Below, piece after piece: positions 25,067 through 34,455 of a stretch of DNA of 64,000 nt. The notes under the pieces were generated by a model. The model searched no databases. It was not told where the DNA came from and worked only from the letters and a program-made list of their open reading frames with translations. The stretch spans positions 1-64,000 of the forward strand of contig NZ_JAAXLJ010000006.1 of NCBI RefSeq assembly GCF_012641075.1. The letters run 5' to 3'. This DNA comes from Secundilactobacillus angelensis. GTDB lineage: Bacteria; Bacillota; Bacilli; Lactobacillales; Lactobacillaceae. A program made the translations under genes and the position numbers. Positions within the stretch are counted from its first letter, which is position 1, and each line of letters starts with the position of its first letter.

Positions 25067-27424
25067 TTATAACTTAACAATCGTGGACCCATCGCCACCC
25101 GCATTTGCTGGTGAGAAGCCAAACGACTTAACTCGCGAGTTAGATTGCAAGTATTCGGTGACACCCTTTCGCAGGGCACCAGTACCCTTACCATGAATAA
25201 TCGTTACCGATGGATAGCCAGCCAGCAGTGCCGAATCAATAAACCGGTCCACTTCTGCCATGGCTTCTTCATAACGATGCCCCCGTAAGTCCAGAGTTGG
25301 TGAGACACCGTTGGAACGAGTCCGTTGGATAGTGGCTCGTGGCTTCGGTTCCTTTTTTTCTGGTGCTGCTCGTTCCAAATCAGTATCCTCGATTTTCATC
25401 TTTAAGATGCCCATTTGAACTTCAAAATGATGGTTATCGATTTTATCCATAATGACACCACGCTGACCATAAGAACGAACGACCACTTCATCGCCAACCT
25501 TAAAGTGATGACGTTTCTTTTCGCGGTTTAAGACCCGGTTTTTTTTCAGCCGTTGATCCTGCTGTAAAGCATTGATTTTACCCTTGGCGTCGATCAACTG
25601 ATCTTCTTTAATGACTGTTTTACCAGCTTTAAGCTGCTTCTTACGGATATCTTTAATGATTTCATCCGCACGTAAGCGGGTCTTTTCAACCAACTTATTG
25701 GCGTCGTCTTTAGCTTGATCCATTAGCTGATCTTTCTGCTTGAGATAACCATCAAACTTATCCTTGAGGTCTTTTTCAAGCTGCTGTGCTTCCGCTAACG
25801 TCTTGGCCGCTGCTTGCGCATCTAAATCAGCTTGCCGTTTTTGAGCGGTCAAGTCCGCAATCATGTTGTTTAAATCTTGGCTATCGTCATCGGTTAAACT
25901 TCGAGCCTCATCAATAATCGTTGATTTCAACCCAAGTCTCGTCGCAATTTCCAATGCATTACTACGCCCAGGAATACCAATTAATAACCGGTACGTTGGT
26001 CTCAAGGTTTCATTATCAAATTCCATGCTGGCATTAATGGTTTCCGGCCGATTATAACCGTACGCCTTCAACTCAGGATAGTGAGTCGTAGCAATAACTT
26101 CACTGCCCATCGCACCAATTTCATCTAAGATTGCCATCGCTAGTGCTGCCCCTTCTTGAGGATCAGTCCCAGCTCCAAGCTCATCAACCAGAATCAAACT
26201 GTGATCACTGGCAGCACCTAGAATGGACACAACATTTTCAATATGAGACGAAAAAGTACTTAAATTCTGTTCAATGGACTGTTCATCACCGATATCAGCA
26301 AACACTTCGTCGAATAAGCCAACTTGAGAATGCTCATCTGCTGTAATAAAAAGGCCTGACTGAGCCATCAATTGGGTGAGCCCAACCGTCTTCAACGTAA
26401 TGGTTTTACCACCAGTATTGGGTCCAGTAACAATAATCGCCTTGTAGTCTTTCCCAATCGTAATATCGTTTGGGACCACCTTTTTAGGGTCAATTAACGG
26501 GTGGCGGGCCTGACGCAACGCAATCTGATTTTCAATTGATAAAATTGGTTCAGTCGCTTTCATATCATGTGCATATCGGGCCTTAGCATTCACAAAATCC
26601 AGATGGCCCAGTAACATTGCGTTATCCTGAATATCTGTCTGATAAGGTCGCAATAAGTTTGATAGTTCCAGTAAAATTCGTCGTTCTTCCTGCCGTTCAG
26701 CAATTTGAGATTCCCGTAGCTGATTATTCTTGCTAACAACTGATTCGGGTTCAATATACAACGTTTGACCACTGGCACTTTGATCATGAACGATGCCGCC
26801 AAAATGTTGTTTGTACTCCGCCTTAACGGGCAGCACATAGCGGTCATCGCGAATGGTCACCAAAGTATCGCTGAGGTACTTGGCGTTTTTGCCACGGGTA
26901 AACCCAGCCATCTGGTCCCGGATCGCACCCTCAAAATTATTGATTTGTCGACGAATTCGCCGTAATTCTGGTGAAGCTTCATCGGTCAAGCGGCCATTAT
27001 CCTCTAACGACACACTTAACCGCTTACTGACATCTGGTAAATGGACTAACCGCCCGGCCACTTCATATAGGCGACGGAGTTCAACGGGACGTTGCTTTAA
27101 ATCATCAAAGAAACGAATCACCGTCTGAACGGTTTTTAAGACTTGGCTGATTTGTGCGAGTTCCGTTCCGCTTAGTGTCCCATCAATGGCCAACCGCTTT
27201 AAATGTGGGCTGACATCTGCCAGTTTGGGAATCGGAATACCGCTTTCCAGCCGATAGATATCCGCGCCATCTTTGGTTTCATCAATTTGTTCCTGAACCC
27301 AACCTAAATTACTGCTTGGTGCCAGATTTTTTAACTCGACCTCACCCGCAGCAGAAACCAAGTATTGCCTTAACTGCTGTTTAATTTGGTCGTAGGCCAT
27401 GGTCTTATAAATTTTGTTATTCAT
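25067..27424 (-). CDS. mutS2: MutS2 (endonuclease/ribosome-rescue type)
   Basis: A 785-residue MutS2. The clamp and core region fills 1-300; Walker A is GPNTGGKT (334-341); Walker B follows in L-V-D-E-L-G-A-G-T-D-P; there is a coiled coil (520-630); and a C-terminal Smr domain has L-D-L-R-G-H-R and I-H-G-K-G-T-G. It lacks the mismatch-recognition domain of MutS1. In B. subtilis MutS2 splits collided ribosomes; other reports describe suppression of recombination. It lies between zapA and trxA. Confidence 0.95.
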   Translation of the reverse strand: MNNKIYKTMAYDQIKQQLRQYLVSAAGEVELKNLAPSSNLGWVQEQIDETKDGADIYRLESGIPIPKLADVSPHLKRLAIDGTLSGTELAQISQVLKTVQTVIRFFDDLKQRPVELRRLYEVAGRLVHLPDVSKRLSVSLEDNGRLTDEASPELRRIRRQINNFEGAIRDQMAGFTRGKNAKYLSDTLVTIRDDRYVLPVKAEYKQHFGGIVHDQSASGQTLYIEPESVVSKNNQLRESQIAERQEERRILLELSNLLRPYQTDIQDNAMLLGHLDFVNAKARYAHDMKATEPILSIENQIALRQARHPLIDPKKVVPNDITIGKDYKAIIVTGPNTGGKTITLKTVGLTQLMAQSGLFITADEHSQVGLFDEVFADIGDEQSIEQNLSTFSSHIENVVSILGAASDHSLILVDELGAGTDPQEGAALAMAILDEIGAMGSEVIATTHYPELKAYGYNRPETINASMEFDNETLRPTYRLLIGIPGRSNALEIATRLGLKSTIIDEARSLTDDDSQDLNNMIADLTAQKRQADLDAQAAAKTLAEAQQLEKDLKDKFDGYLKQKDQLMDQAKDDANKLVEKTRLRADEIIKDIRKKQLKAGKTVIKEDQLIDAKGKINALQQDQRLKKNRVLNREKKRHHFKVGDEVVVRSYGQRGVIMDKIDNHHFEVQMGILKMKIEDTDLERAAPEKKEPKPRATIQRTRSNGVSPTLDLRGHRYEEAMAEVDRFIDSALLAGYPSVTIIHGKGTGALRKGVTEYLQSNSRVKSFGFSPANAGGDGSTIVKL

Positions 27425-27484
27425 CTTTTACTCCCATAACTCAAATGCTGTTGTGGATCTTGTACTGACTAAAGCTCTGCACCT

Positions 27485-27778
27485 TTAGAGCAGGGACCCG
27501 GAAGAACTAGTTGCATCATCACTTCGTTTTTTAACTTGATCGCTAGCTTCTGCTTTTTCTAATTGATCAGATATCGCATTAAAAGCTAACAAGATGGAAG
27601 CTTCTTCCCCACTCATATCGGGAGCCAGCTTTTTTAGCTGAGCAAGTTGTTTATTCATCAGGTCACTAACCGCCTGCATGTGAGCCTCAGTTTGGTTACC
27701 CACAATTGTGTAGCTTTTCCCATCAATGATGGCCTTAAACCGTCTGCGAGCTGGTTGCGATTCTTTTTCGTTATCCAA
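27485..27778 (-). CDS. zapA: ZapA-type cell division protein
   Basis: A 97-residue ZapA homologue: an N-terminal beta domain (R-R-R-F-K-A-I-I-D-G-K-S-Y-T-I-V-G) and a C-terminal coiled coil that in the family dimerises and bundles FtsZ. I favour the TTG at 27778, eight bases after a perfect GGAGG; the in-frame ATGs at 27802 and 27793 overlap that ribosome site. Only 60 bases separate it from mutS2. The cvpA gene that often lies between is missing. Confidence 0.85.
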   Translation of the reverse strand: MDNEKESQPARRRFKAIIDGKSYTIVGNQTEAHMQAVSDLMNKQLAQLKKLAPDMSGEEASILLAFNAISDQLEKAEASDQVKKRSDDATSSSGSLL

Positions 27779-27809
27779 ATTGTTCACCTCCATCAGTCCC
27801 ATATAAACT

Positions 27810-27847
27810 CATTTAGCCGCTGACCCACGCGGACCAGCGGCTAAATG
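27810..27847. other. Perfect 13-bp hairpin between DUF1292 gene and zapA
   Basis: CATTTAGCCGCTG (27810-27822) pairs exactly with CAGCGGCTAAATG (27835-27847) around a 12-base loop. On neither strand is it followed by a proper T tract. It could be a weak terminator, an mRNA processing or stability element ahead of zapA. Confidence 0.6.
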
Positions 27848-27900
27848 AACGACGATGGTAACGGAAATTAATCCTTCATCACCATCCAATTAATAATCAT

Positions 27901-28233
27901 CTATTTAGGATCTGGCGTTCCCCAGTCTTGATCGGAAGCATCCGTACCGCCACCGTTTAAGAAGGTGTTCAGCATTGATTCAACCATATCCCACTCATCG
28001 TCATTTTCAATTGGCAATAAATCGCCACCTTGTGGGTCTGCAGGATCATCACCATCGGCTAGTTGATAAGCCTGAATATCGACTTCTTCATCATCTGCTT
28101 TACCAGCTGGATATAGTAAGATGTAAGATTTGTTGTAATCTGGTGACTTGAAAGTAAACAGGACGTTGTAAAGTTCTTCATTACCGTCTTCGTCTACCAT
28201 TGTAATTTGTTGTTCTTCATTGTTTTCACTCAT
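27901..28233 (-). CDS. DUF1292 family protein (YrzB-like)
   Basis: A 110-residue acidic protein with I-T-M-V-D-E-D-G-N-E-E-L-Y-N-V-L-F-T-F and Y-I-L-L-Y-P-A, typical of DUF1292, and a Gly/Asp-rich end. The start is the ATG at 28233 with GAGG upstream; it overlaps nothing but follows ruvX across a short coupling region. The ireB-ruvX-DUF1292 order is conserved in Firmicutes. No function is known. Confidence 0.88.
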   Translation of the reverse strand: MSENNEEQQITMVDEDGNEELYNVLFTFKSPDYNKSYILLYPAGKADDEEVDIQAYQLADGDDPADPQGGDLLPIENDDEWDMVESMLNTFLNGGGTDASDQDWGTPDPK

Positions 28234-28244
28234 GTTAGTCTGCC

Positions 28245-28685
28245 TCACTTTTCTTTTGTTAAAGGGCCTTTGCGATCCAAATAGTTCTGAAGAATCAAGC
28301 TGGCTGCCAGCTTATCAATGACTTTCTTCCGCTTTTTTCGCGAAGTATCCGCCTGTTCCACTAGCATCCGTTCAGCCTCGACGGTCGTTAACCGTTCATC
28401 CTCAAAATCAACTGGTAAATCAAAAGTTTGCTTCAATAGTTCGCCGTAATCTTGAGAAGCCTGGGCTCTTGGTCCCAGTGTATTATTCATATTCTTCGGT
28501 AAGCCTAAGACGAAACCGGTCACTTCATACTGCTTGACCAGTTCCTTCACTCGTTCAATGCCAAACTGTTTTTCATCTTCATTGATTCGAATGATCTCAA
28601 CACCCTGCGCAGTCCACCCGAGCATATCACTCACAGCAACCCCGACAGTTCTTGAACCTACATCTAATCCCATTAATCTTATCAC
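28245..28685 (-). CDS. ruvX: RuvX/YqgF Holliday-junction resolvase-like nuclease
   Basis: A 146-residue RNase H-fold protein with [15 protein letters not shown] at the N-terminus, [13 protein letters not shown] in the middle, D-E-R-L-T-T and the final [10 protein letters not shown]. These carry the family's acidic metal ligands. It takes part in pre-16S rRNA 5'-end processing in E. coli (YqgF) and may cut junction DNA. It overlaps ireB by 4 bases (ATGA). Confidence 0.92.
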   Translation of the reverse strand: MIRLMGLDVGSRTVGVAVSDMLGWTAQGVEIIRINEDEKQFGIERVKELVKQYEVTGFVLGLPKNMNNTLGPRAQASQDYGELLKQTFDLPVDFEDERLTTVEAERMLVEQADTSRKKRKKVIDKLAASLILQNYLDRKGPLTKEK

Positions 28686-28951
28686 TTAGTTGTCGTCCCA
28701 TTCTCATTCAGGTAGAAGCGAACCAATTCTTCAATGATTTCGTCGCGCTCATGTTTACGAATTAAATTCCGCGCGTCGTTGATCCGAGGAATGTATGCCG
28801 GATCACCGGATAGCAGGTACCCGACGATTTGATTGATTGGGTTATACCCCTTCTCCTCTAACGCCTGGTACACTGTTACCAATGTTTCATGAACATCTTT
28901 CGGCTTTTTATCGCCAAAATCAAAATACATGGTTTTATCTAACGTACTCAT
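28682..28951 (-). CDS. IreB-family regulatory phosphoprotein (DUF965)
   Basis: An 89-residue protein starting [20 protein letters not shown], with [24 protein letters not shown] and R-K-H-E-R-D-E. In Enterococcus IreB is phosphorylated by the Ser/Thr kinase IreK and controls cell-wall stress and cephalosporin resistance; the phosphorylated Thr residues near the N-terminus fit here (Thr3, Thr7). GGAGG lies directly before the ATG. First gene of ireB-ruvX-DUF1292. Confidence 0.93.
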   Translation of the reverse strand: MSTLDKTMYFDFGDKKPKDVHETLVTVYQALEEKGYNPINQIVGYLLSGDPAYIPRINDARNLIRKHERDEIIEELVRFYLNENGTTTK

Positions 28952-28982
28952 GATCACACCTCCACCAATGCTATTTGTTCTT

Positions 28983-29011
28983 ATTCTACCTAATATAGTT
29001 AAGAACGACAA
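28983..29011 (-). promoter_or_regulatory. Promoter of ireB-ruvX-DUF1292
   Basis: On the minus strand TTGTCG (29006-29011), 17 bases, TAGAAT (28983-28988), 32 bases before the ireB start. Confidence 0.6.
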
Positions 29012-29094
29012 TGGTTGTGGAGCGTTGTAATTGGAATGAAATATATTGACTGCAATTGAACGCTTTTTCAACCTAGTAAATAAAGTTTAACACG

Positions 29095-31740
29095 TTAGTT
29101 TAAATTTGACAGCCATTTCGCTGCTTCAGTCATGGCGTCCTGCAATCCGGCTGGTTTCTTACCACCGGCCTGAGCAAGGTTTGGCCGGCCACCGCCACCA
29201 CCGTTAATTTGTGGTGAAATGGCTTTGATCATATCACCGGCTTTAACACCAGCCTTGATGGTATCGTCACTCACAGCGACGATCAGGTTAGCCTTCTCAC
29301 CCACTTCAGCGCCTAGAACCAGCACATCAGATAGGCTCTTTTGGCGCCAAGTATCAGCTAACTGCCGTAACTGATCCATCGAAGAGACCTGAACGACACC
29401 AGTAATTAACTTTTTACCATTCACATCCTGAACGTTGTCAAAGATGGCACCTGCCTGTTGACTCGCAAGTTTTGCTTCTAAACCATCTGCTTTATTGGAC
29501 ATGTTCTTCAGGTCTTCTTGTAATTGCTGAATTTTGGAAGGCACATCTTCAACCTTTTGTGATTTCAAAGTGGCTGCCGCATTAGTTAACAGCTGATCGT
29601 GCTTTTCAAGATACTCATAGGCTTCACCAGCAGTAACGGCTTCGATCCGACGAGTACCAGCACCGATACCCGTTTCGGAAGTAATCTTAAACAGGCCTAA
29701 TTCGTTGGTATTCTTGACGTGTGTCCCACCACAAAATTCGATGGAGAAGTCACCGATTGAAACGACTCGAACTTGGTCACCATACTTGTCACTAAATAGC
29801 GCGATGGCTCCCATTTTCTTACCGGTTGCTTGGTCAGTCACCGTAGTGGTTACGGGAATTTCTTCGAATATTTTCTCGTTCACAATGGCTTCAACCTTTG
29901 CCAAGTCTTCTTCAGTCACTTGACCAAAGTGGGTAAAATCAAACCGTAAATAGTTCGGTTCAACAAGCGAACCAGCTTGTTGCGTATGCTCGCCAAACAC
30001 GTTTCTCAGAGCTTGATCCAGCAGATGGGTTGCGGTGTGGTTCTTTTCAACCTTGCTGTGGAAATGAGCATCCACTTTAAGCGTCATTTGGTCGCCAACT
30101 TTAATGCCGCGATGTAACTTCAAAGTATGAATGTTCTGGCCATTTGGCGCATGTTGAACGTCTTCCACAGTGGCAATCAAATTACCATTTTCATCCAGAA
30201 CGTTACCTTTGTCCGCAACTTGGCCACCCATTTCAGCGTAGAACGGCGTCTTATCAAAAATAACCTGAGCCACTTCGCCTTCAGTCGCATCGGTCAATGC
30301 ACCATCAGCAACGATATCGGTGATTTTTGCATTCTCAACTTCTAATTGAGTATAACCCACGTATTCGCTTGGTGACTTAACACCAACTAATACGTCGGAT
30401 TGAACGCCCATTGAATTATCGGCGTTACGTGCTTTTCTAGCACGATCACGCTGTTTCTTCATTTCAGCCTTGAAGCCCTCTTCGTCCACTTTGATGTTCT
30501 CGTCAAAAGCGTATTCACGGGTCAGCTCAACTGGAAAACCGTAAGTATCGTAAAGTTTGAAGGCTTCAGCACCATCAATCTCGGATTGACCGTTTTTCTT
30601 GGTTTCTTCAATTAGAGAGTTCAGCAAGTTTAACCCATCATTTAACGTTTCGTTAAAGCGGTCCTCTTCAGACTTAACTACTTGGGCGATATAATCGCTA
30701 TTTTGCAGCACTTCTGGGTAATAAGCTTTCATGGCTTCACCCACAACTGGAACAAGCTTGTAGAGAAAGGCCCCTTGGATACCCAGTTTTTGGCCGTTGA
30801 CAACTGCCCGACGAATCAACCGTCGAATCACATATCCGCGACCTTCGTTGGATGGTAACGCACCGTCACCGATTGCAAAGGTGATGGCCCGAGAGTGATC
30901 AGCAATCACCTTGAAGGAAACATCCAATTTAGGATCCTGACCGTACTTTTTACCATCACTATAGGATTCAGTGGCATGGATCATTGGTAAAAATAAGTCG
31001 GTTTCAAAGTTGGTTTTAGCATTTTGGAAAACAGAGACTACTCGTTCAAGCCCCATCCCAGTATCAATGTTCTTCCGTGGTAATGGCTTGTATGAGCCAT
31101 CTGGTTCGTGATTGAATTGTGAGAATACGATGTTCCAAATTTCCAAGTAGCGTTCATTTTCACCACCAGGGTAGTTTTCGGGATCGTCATCAGCTAAATT
31201 ATTAAACGACTGACCGCGATCATAGAAGATTTCACTATCTGGACCCGAAGGACCTTCACCAATATCCCAGAAGTTATCTTCTTGTTCAACGATATGATCA
31301 GGGGCGACGCCGACTTCTTCCCAGCGTTTTTTAGCGGCATCATCTTTCGGATAGACGGTCATATACAGTTTGTCTGGATCCCAGCCAAACCATTTGTCGG
31401 AGGTTAACAATTCCCAAGCCCATTCAATGGCTTCGTCCTTGAAATAATCACCAACGGAAAAATTCCCAAGCATTTCAAATAAGGTGTGATGCCGGGCAGT
31501 TCGGCCAACGTTTTCAATATCATTGGTTCGAATACTCTTTTGCGAACTGGTCATTCGTGGGTTCTTAGGAACCACTGAACCATTAAAATAGTTCTTCATG
31601 GTAGCAACACCAGAGTTGATCCAAAGTAAAGTTGGATCGTCAACTGGCACTAATGATGCACTAGGCATGATGGTGTGTCCCTTAGACTTGAAGAAATCCA
31701 GGTACATTTGCCGAATCTCACTACTGCTTAAATTTTTCAT
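29095..31740 (-). CDS. alaS: Alanyl-tRNA synthetase
   Basis: An 881-residue class II synthetase charging tRNA-Ala. The class II core opens with R-Q-M-Y-L-D-F-F-K-S-K-G-H and S-L-V-P-V-D-D-P-T-L-L-W. The editing domain has H-T-A-T-H-L-L and C-G-G-T-H zinc-binding motifs, and the C-terminal DHHA1 part has G-G-G-G-G-R-P. The start is the ATG at 31740 after AAGGAG; frames reaching 31791 would read into the T-box leader. Expression is probably controlled by that leader. Confidence 0.97.
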   Translation of the reverse strand: MKNLSSSEIRQMYLDFFKSKGHTIMPSASLVPVDDPTLLWINSGVATMKNYFNGSVVPKNPRMTSSQKSIRTNDIENVGRTARHHTLFEMLGNFSVGDYFKDEAIEWAWELLTSDKWFGWDPDKLYMTVYPKDDAAKKRWEEVGVAPDHIVEQEDNFWDIGEGPSGPDSEIFYDRGQSFNNLADDDPENYPGGENERYLEIWNIVFSQFNHEPDGSYKPLPRKNIDTGMGLERVVSVFQNAKTNFETDLFLPMIHATESYSDGKKYGQDPKLDVSFKVIADHSRAITFAIGDGALPSNEGRGYVIRRLIRRAVVNGQKLGIQGAFLYKLVPVVGEAMKAYYPEVLQNSDYIAQVVKSEEDRFNETLNDGLNLLNSLIEETKKNGQSEIDGAEAFKLYDTYGFPVELTREYAFDENIKVDEEGFKAEMKKQRDRARKARNADNSMGVQSDVLVGVKSPSEYVGYTQLEVENAKITDIVADGALTDATEGEVAQVIFDKTPFYAEMGGQVADKGNVLDENGNLIATVEDVQHAPNGQNIHTLKLHRGIKVGDQMTLKVDAHFHSKVEKNHTATHLLDQALRNVFGEHTQQAGSLVEPNYLRFDFTHFGQVTEEDLAKVEAIVNEKIFEEIPVTTTVTDQATGKKMGAIALFSDKYGDQVRVVSIGDFSIEFCGGTHVKNTNELGLFKITSETGIGAGTRRIEAVTAGEAYEYLEKHDQLLTNAAATLKSQKVEDVPSKIQQLQEDLKNMSNKADGLEAKLASQQAGAIFDNVQDVNGKKLITGVVQVSSMDQLRQLADTWRQKSLSDVLVLGAEVGEKANLIVAVSDDTIKAGVKAGDMIKAISPQINGGGGGRPNLAQAGGKKPAGLQDAMTEAAKWLSNLN

Positions 31741-31755
31741 TCTCTTTCTCCTTTT

Positions 31756-31970
31756 AAAATAATAAAACACCGCTGCTAGTAAAGACGCCATAGACGCGGT
31801 ACCACTTTACTTGCAACGATGTTTGATCGTTTACCTCTTTAGGCTCAATGCGCTGAGCAACGGTTATTCAATTATTGGCAAGGGAGCACTTAGCATGGGA
31901 ATCGTTTTTCACATCAACCAAAACGTTTCTTAAAAATCCGGCCGCTAAGCATGTCCTTGCTCTTAACACG
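31756..31970 (-). promoter_or_regulatory. T-box riboswitch leader of alaS
   Basis: The minus strand carries the T-box core AAGTGGTACCGCG (about 31795-31808), followed by a terminator stem (ACCGC...GCGGT, then TTTTATTATTTT at 31756-31770). Upstream is a long folded stem I region holding GAGCAAGGACATGC and CTCCCTTGC, which pair. Uncharged tRNA binds the T-box and prevents termination. A GCU alanine codon in AAGTGCTCCC is a candidate specifier; this codon assignment is inference. Confidence 0.9.
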
Positions 31971-31976
31971 GGTATT

Positions 31977-32005
31977 AGTATACATTTTTTCCAAAATCTA
32001 CGCAA
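31977..32005 (-). promoter_or_regulatory. alaS promoter
   Basis: On the minus strand TTGCGT (32000-32005), 17 bases, TATACT (31977-31982). Transcription would start near 31970 and run through the T-box leader. The -35 box begins 11 bases past the cshB stop codon, so the two genes are transcriptionally separate at this point. Confidence 0.8.
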
Positions 32006-32015
32006 CTACTCTGTC

Positions 32016-33377
32016 TTATTTATAACGCTGCGATGAAGCCTTTTTATTCTTCCGAACTTTACGGTTATTCTGCCGTTGCTGAATCCGGTTTTCAAACCAC
32101 TGTTCCTTGGAAATCGCTTTTTTGATCTTCTTTTTGTAGCCTGGCTTAACAGTCTTCTTTTCTTTTTGAATTCGACCAGCCATGGATCCAGAAATTTTGG
32201 GCGCTCGTGGTCCCCGCTTCTTACGCCGGTTACGGTCAAAAGAATCAACCACTTCACCATTTGAAATTTGTTTTGGCCTAAAGGTAATCCCCATGTCTTC
32301 CAGTTCCTGAATCTTTTCTTCTTCATCTGGGGTGTAGAAGGTGATTGCAATCCCTGGCAAGCCTTTCCGACCAGTCCGGCCGACCCGGTGAATGAAGTAA
32401 TCCAAATCGTCTGGAATGCCATCGTTAATGACGTGAGAAACCCCATCGATATCAATTCCTCTAGCAGCTAAATCGGTGGCAACCACAAATTGGAAATCTA
32501 GATTCTGAATTTCACGCATGACTCGTTTCCGCTGCCGGGCTGGTACGTCACCGTGAATCACGGCGACTTTAAGCCCCTGAGCTTTGAGATAGTCGGCAAT
32601 TTCCACCACCCGTTGTTTGGTGTTCGCAAAGACCAGAGCCAAATAAGGTTCACCCATGGTTAACAATTGATAAATCAACTCGTTCTTTGAGTGTCCCTTG
32701 GTTGGCAGTAACCAGTTATCAATAGTTGGACTAATAACCGACTTCACTGGAATCTCTTCCACCACTGGATTTTCCATGTACTTTCTCAGGAATGGCCGTA
32801 ATTTCGCCGGAATTGTTGCTGAAAAGACCATCATTTGCAGATGTTCAGGCATCCGTGCAGCAATTTGGTCAACGTCGGCTAAGAACCCCAAATCTAGGGT
32901 CATATCGGCCTCATCAACAACAAATTGAGTTGCTGTATGCACATCTAAGGCACCGTTTTTAATCAAATCACGAATTCTTCCTGGTGTCCCAATGACTAAC
33001 TCAGGTTGTTCACGTTCTAGCTTTTCAATTTGGCGTTTTTTATCCGTCCCACCAACATAGTTACCAATACGAATTGGCTCTGGACTATGTTTTGCCAATT
33101 GCTTAGCATCACCGTAGATTTGGTAAGCTAATTCACGACTGGGTGTCGTGATCACCGCTTGGACCTCATGAGACTCAGGGTCTAAAGCATTAAAAATCGG
33201 CAGTAAAAAGGCGTGGGTTTTCCCACTCCCCGTTTCCGACTGACCAACAACGCTCTTCCCAGCGCGGACGACAGGAATTAATTTTTCTTGAACCGGTGTT
33301 GGTTCTGTAAAACCGAGTTCTTCTACAGCCTCGTTTAAAAAGGACTTTAAACCGAACTCTTCAAAGGTTTGACTCAT
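32016..33377 (-). CDS. cshB: DEAD-box RNA helicase CshB
   Basis: A 453-residue ATP-dependent RNA helicase. Motifs in order: Q motif F-T-E-P-T-P-V-Q, Walker A S-E-T-G-S-G-K-T (about 46-53), T-P-S-R-E-L, V-D-E-A-D, S-A-T-I-P, A-R-G-I-D and H-R-V-G-R-T-G-R. A basic Lys/Arg-rich tail follows from residue 375. CshB helps ribosome assembly and growth in the cold in Bacillus. It begins one base after nrnA ends. Confidence 0.92.
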   Translation of the reverse strand: MSQTFEEFGLKSFLNEAVEELGFTEPTPVQEKLIPVVRAGKSVVGQSETGSGKTHAFLLPIFNALDPESHEVQAVITTPSRELAYQIYGDAKQLAKHSPEPIRIGNYVGGTDKKRQIEKLEREQPELVIGTPGRIRDLIKNGALDVHTATQFVVDEADMTLDLGFLADVDQIAARMPEHLQMMVFSATIPAKLRPFLRKYMENPVVEEIPVKSVISPTIDNWLLPTKGHSKNELIYQLLTMGEPYLALVFANTKQRVVEIADYLKAQGLKVAVIHGDVPARQRKRVMREIQNLDFQFVVATDLAARGIDIDGVSHVINDGIPDDLDYFIHRVGRTGRKGLPGIAITFYTPDEEEKIQELEDMGITFRPKQISNGEVVDSFDRNRRKKRGPRAPKISGSMAGRIQKEKKTVKPGYKKKIKKAISKEQWFENRIQQRQNNRKVRKNKKASSQRYK

Positions 33378-33378
33378 G

Positions 33379-34338
33379 TTATTCTCCTTGTTTTGACAAT
33401 AGGGTGTCTAGTTCTTTGACGACTTGCTTGATCTCATCATCATCGTGAGCCACAGCACCGCTGGCAAGTGCGTGTCCACCACCACCATGCCGCTTAGCTA
33501 ACTCGTTGATAGCTGGACCCTTAGACCGCAGCCGAATCCGGAAAGTATGGTCCTTTGATTCTACAAAAATGGCCCACGCTGAAACTTCCTTCAGCCGTCC
33601 CGGTAACGGTACAACTGAACTGGTAGATTCATCCCCCAGCTTGAAGGGTTCCAAAACCTCATCACTGAGCTTAATGTACGCGGCACCACTAGGTAAAATC
33701 GTTAGGTTTTCGTATACATAAGCTGACAAGCGTGCGAGCGGAATTGAAATTTCGTCTTCCTTCTGATTAACATCACTGGCTGAAAAATCAAATTGCATCA
33801 ATTCACCAGCAACCTTCATCGTGTGCGTGGAGGTTGAAGGATACATGAATCGACCCGTATCGCCGACAATTCCAGCGTAAAGTACTCTAGCTGCTTCAGC
33901 CGTGCACTGCAATTCGGCCTTCATCGCCAGGTAAAAATCAAACACCAGCTCAGAAGTGCTCGAGGCTTCTGGGGAAACCCACATTGGGTCACCAAACTGA
34001 TCATCGTTAGGATGATGATCAATTTTAATCAATTGGTCACCGTTATTATAACGGTCATCATCGATTCGTGGCTGGTTAGCGGTGTCTAACACCATCACTA
34101 AAGCGTCTTTATAGACGTCATCTTCAATAGTGTCGGTCTTACCTAACCAGTCAAAGCCCGGATACTGCTTACCGACCGCATAAACTTTTTTAGTCGGAAA
34201 ACTGGCCTTTAGAATTTCTGCCAGGCCCATTTGAGAACCGATGGCATCCGGATCAGGCCGTTGATGTCGATGAATAATAATTGTTTGATGTTGTTTGATT
34301 GCATTTAAAATTTTCGTTTGTGTTTCTTGTAATGTCAT
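33379..34338 (-). CDS. nrnA: Bifunctional oligoribonuclease / pAp phosphatase NrnA
   Basis: A 319-residue DHH-DHHA1 phosphoesterase that degrades nano-RNAs and removes the 3'-phosphate of pAp. Motifs: I-H-R-H-Q-R-P-D-P-D-A-I-G-S (His and Asp ligands), D-T-A-N-Q, I-D-H-H-P-N and, in DHHA1, H-G-G-G-G-H-A-L-A-S-G. The ATG at 34338 follows AAAGGTG. It is upstream of and adjacent to cshB, the same order as in other lactobacilli. Confidence 0.94.
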   Translation of the reverse strand: MTLQETQTKILNAIKQHQTIIIHRHQRPDPDAIGSQMGLAEILKASFPTKKVYAVGKQYPGFDWLGKTDTIEDDVYKDALVMVLDTANQPRIDDDRYNNGDQLIKIDHHPNDDQFGDPMWVSPEASSTSELVFDFYLAMKAELQCTAEAARVLYAGIVGDTGRFMYPSTSTHTMKVAGELMQFDFSASDVNQKEDEISIPLARLSAYVYENLTILPSGAAYIKLSDEVLEPFKLGDESTSSVVPLPGRLKEVSAWAIFVESKDHTFRIRLRSKGPAINELAKRHGGGGHALASGAVAHDDDEIKQVVKELDTLLSKQGE

Positions 34339-34455
34339 GCTGAGTATCACCTTTCAACTCGCTTAGTCGTTTCTACAGTATAAGTTGTCTGGCAGCTTAA
34401 AGCAAGGAGCCTTGACAACCATTCAAAAATTAGATCAGTTAATCATAACGCAGCT

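Noticed and set aside
32006-32455. Open frame overlapping cshB on the same strand
   Set aside because: It is a shadow of cshB in another frame; the helicase motifs are in the other frame and it has no ribosome site.
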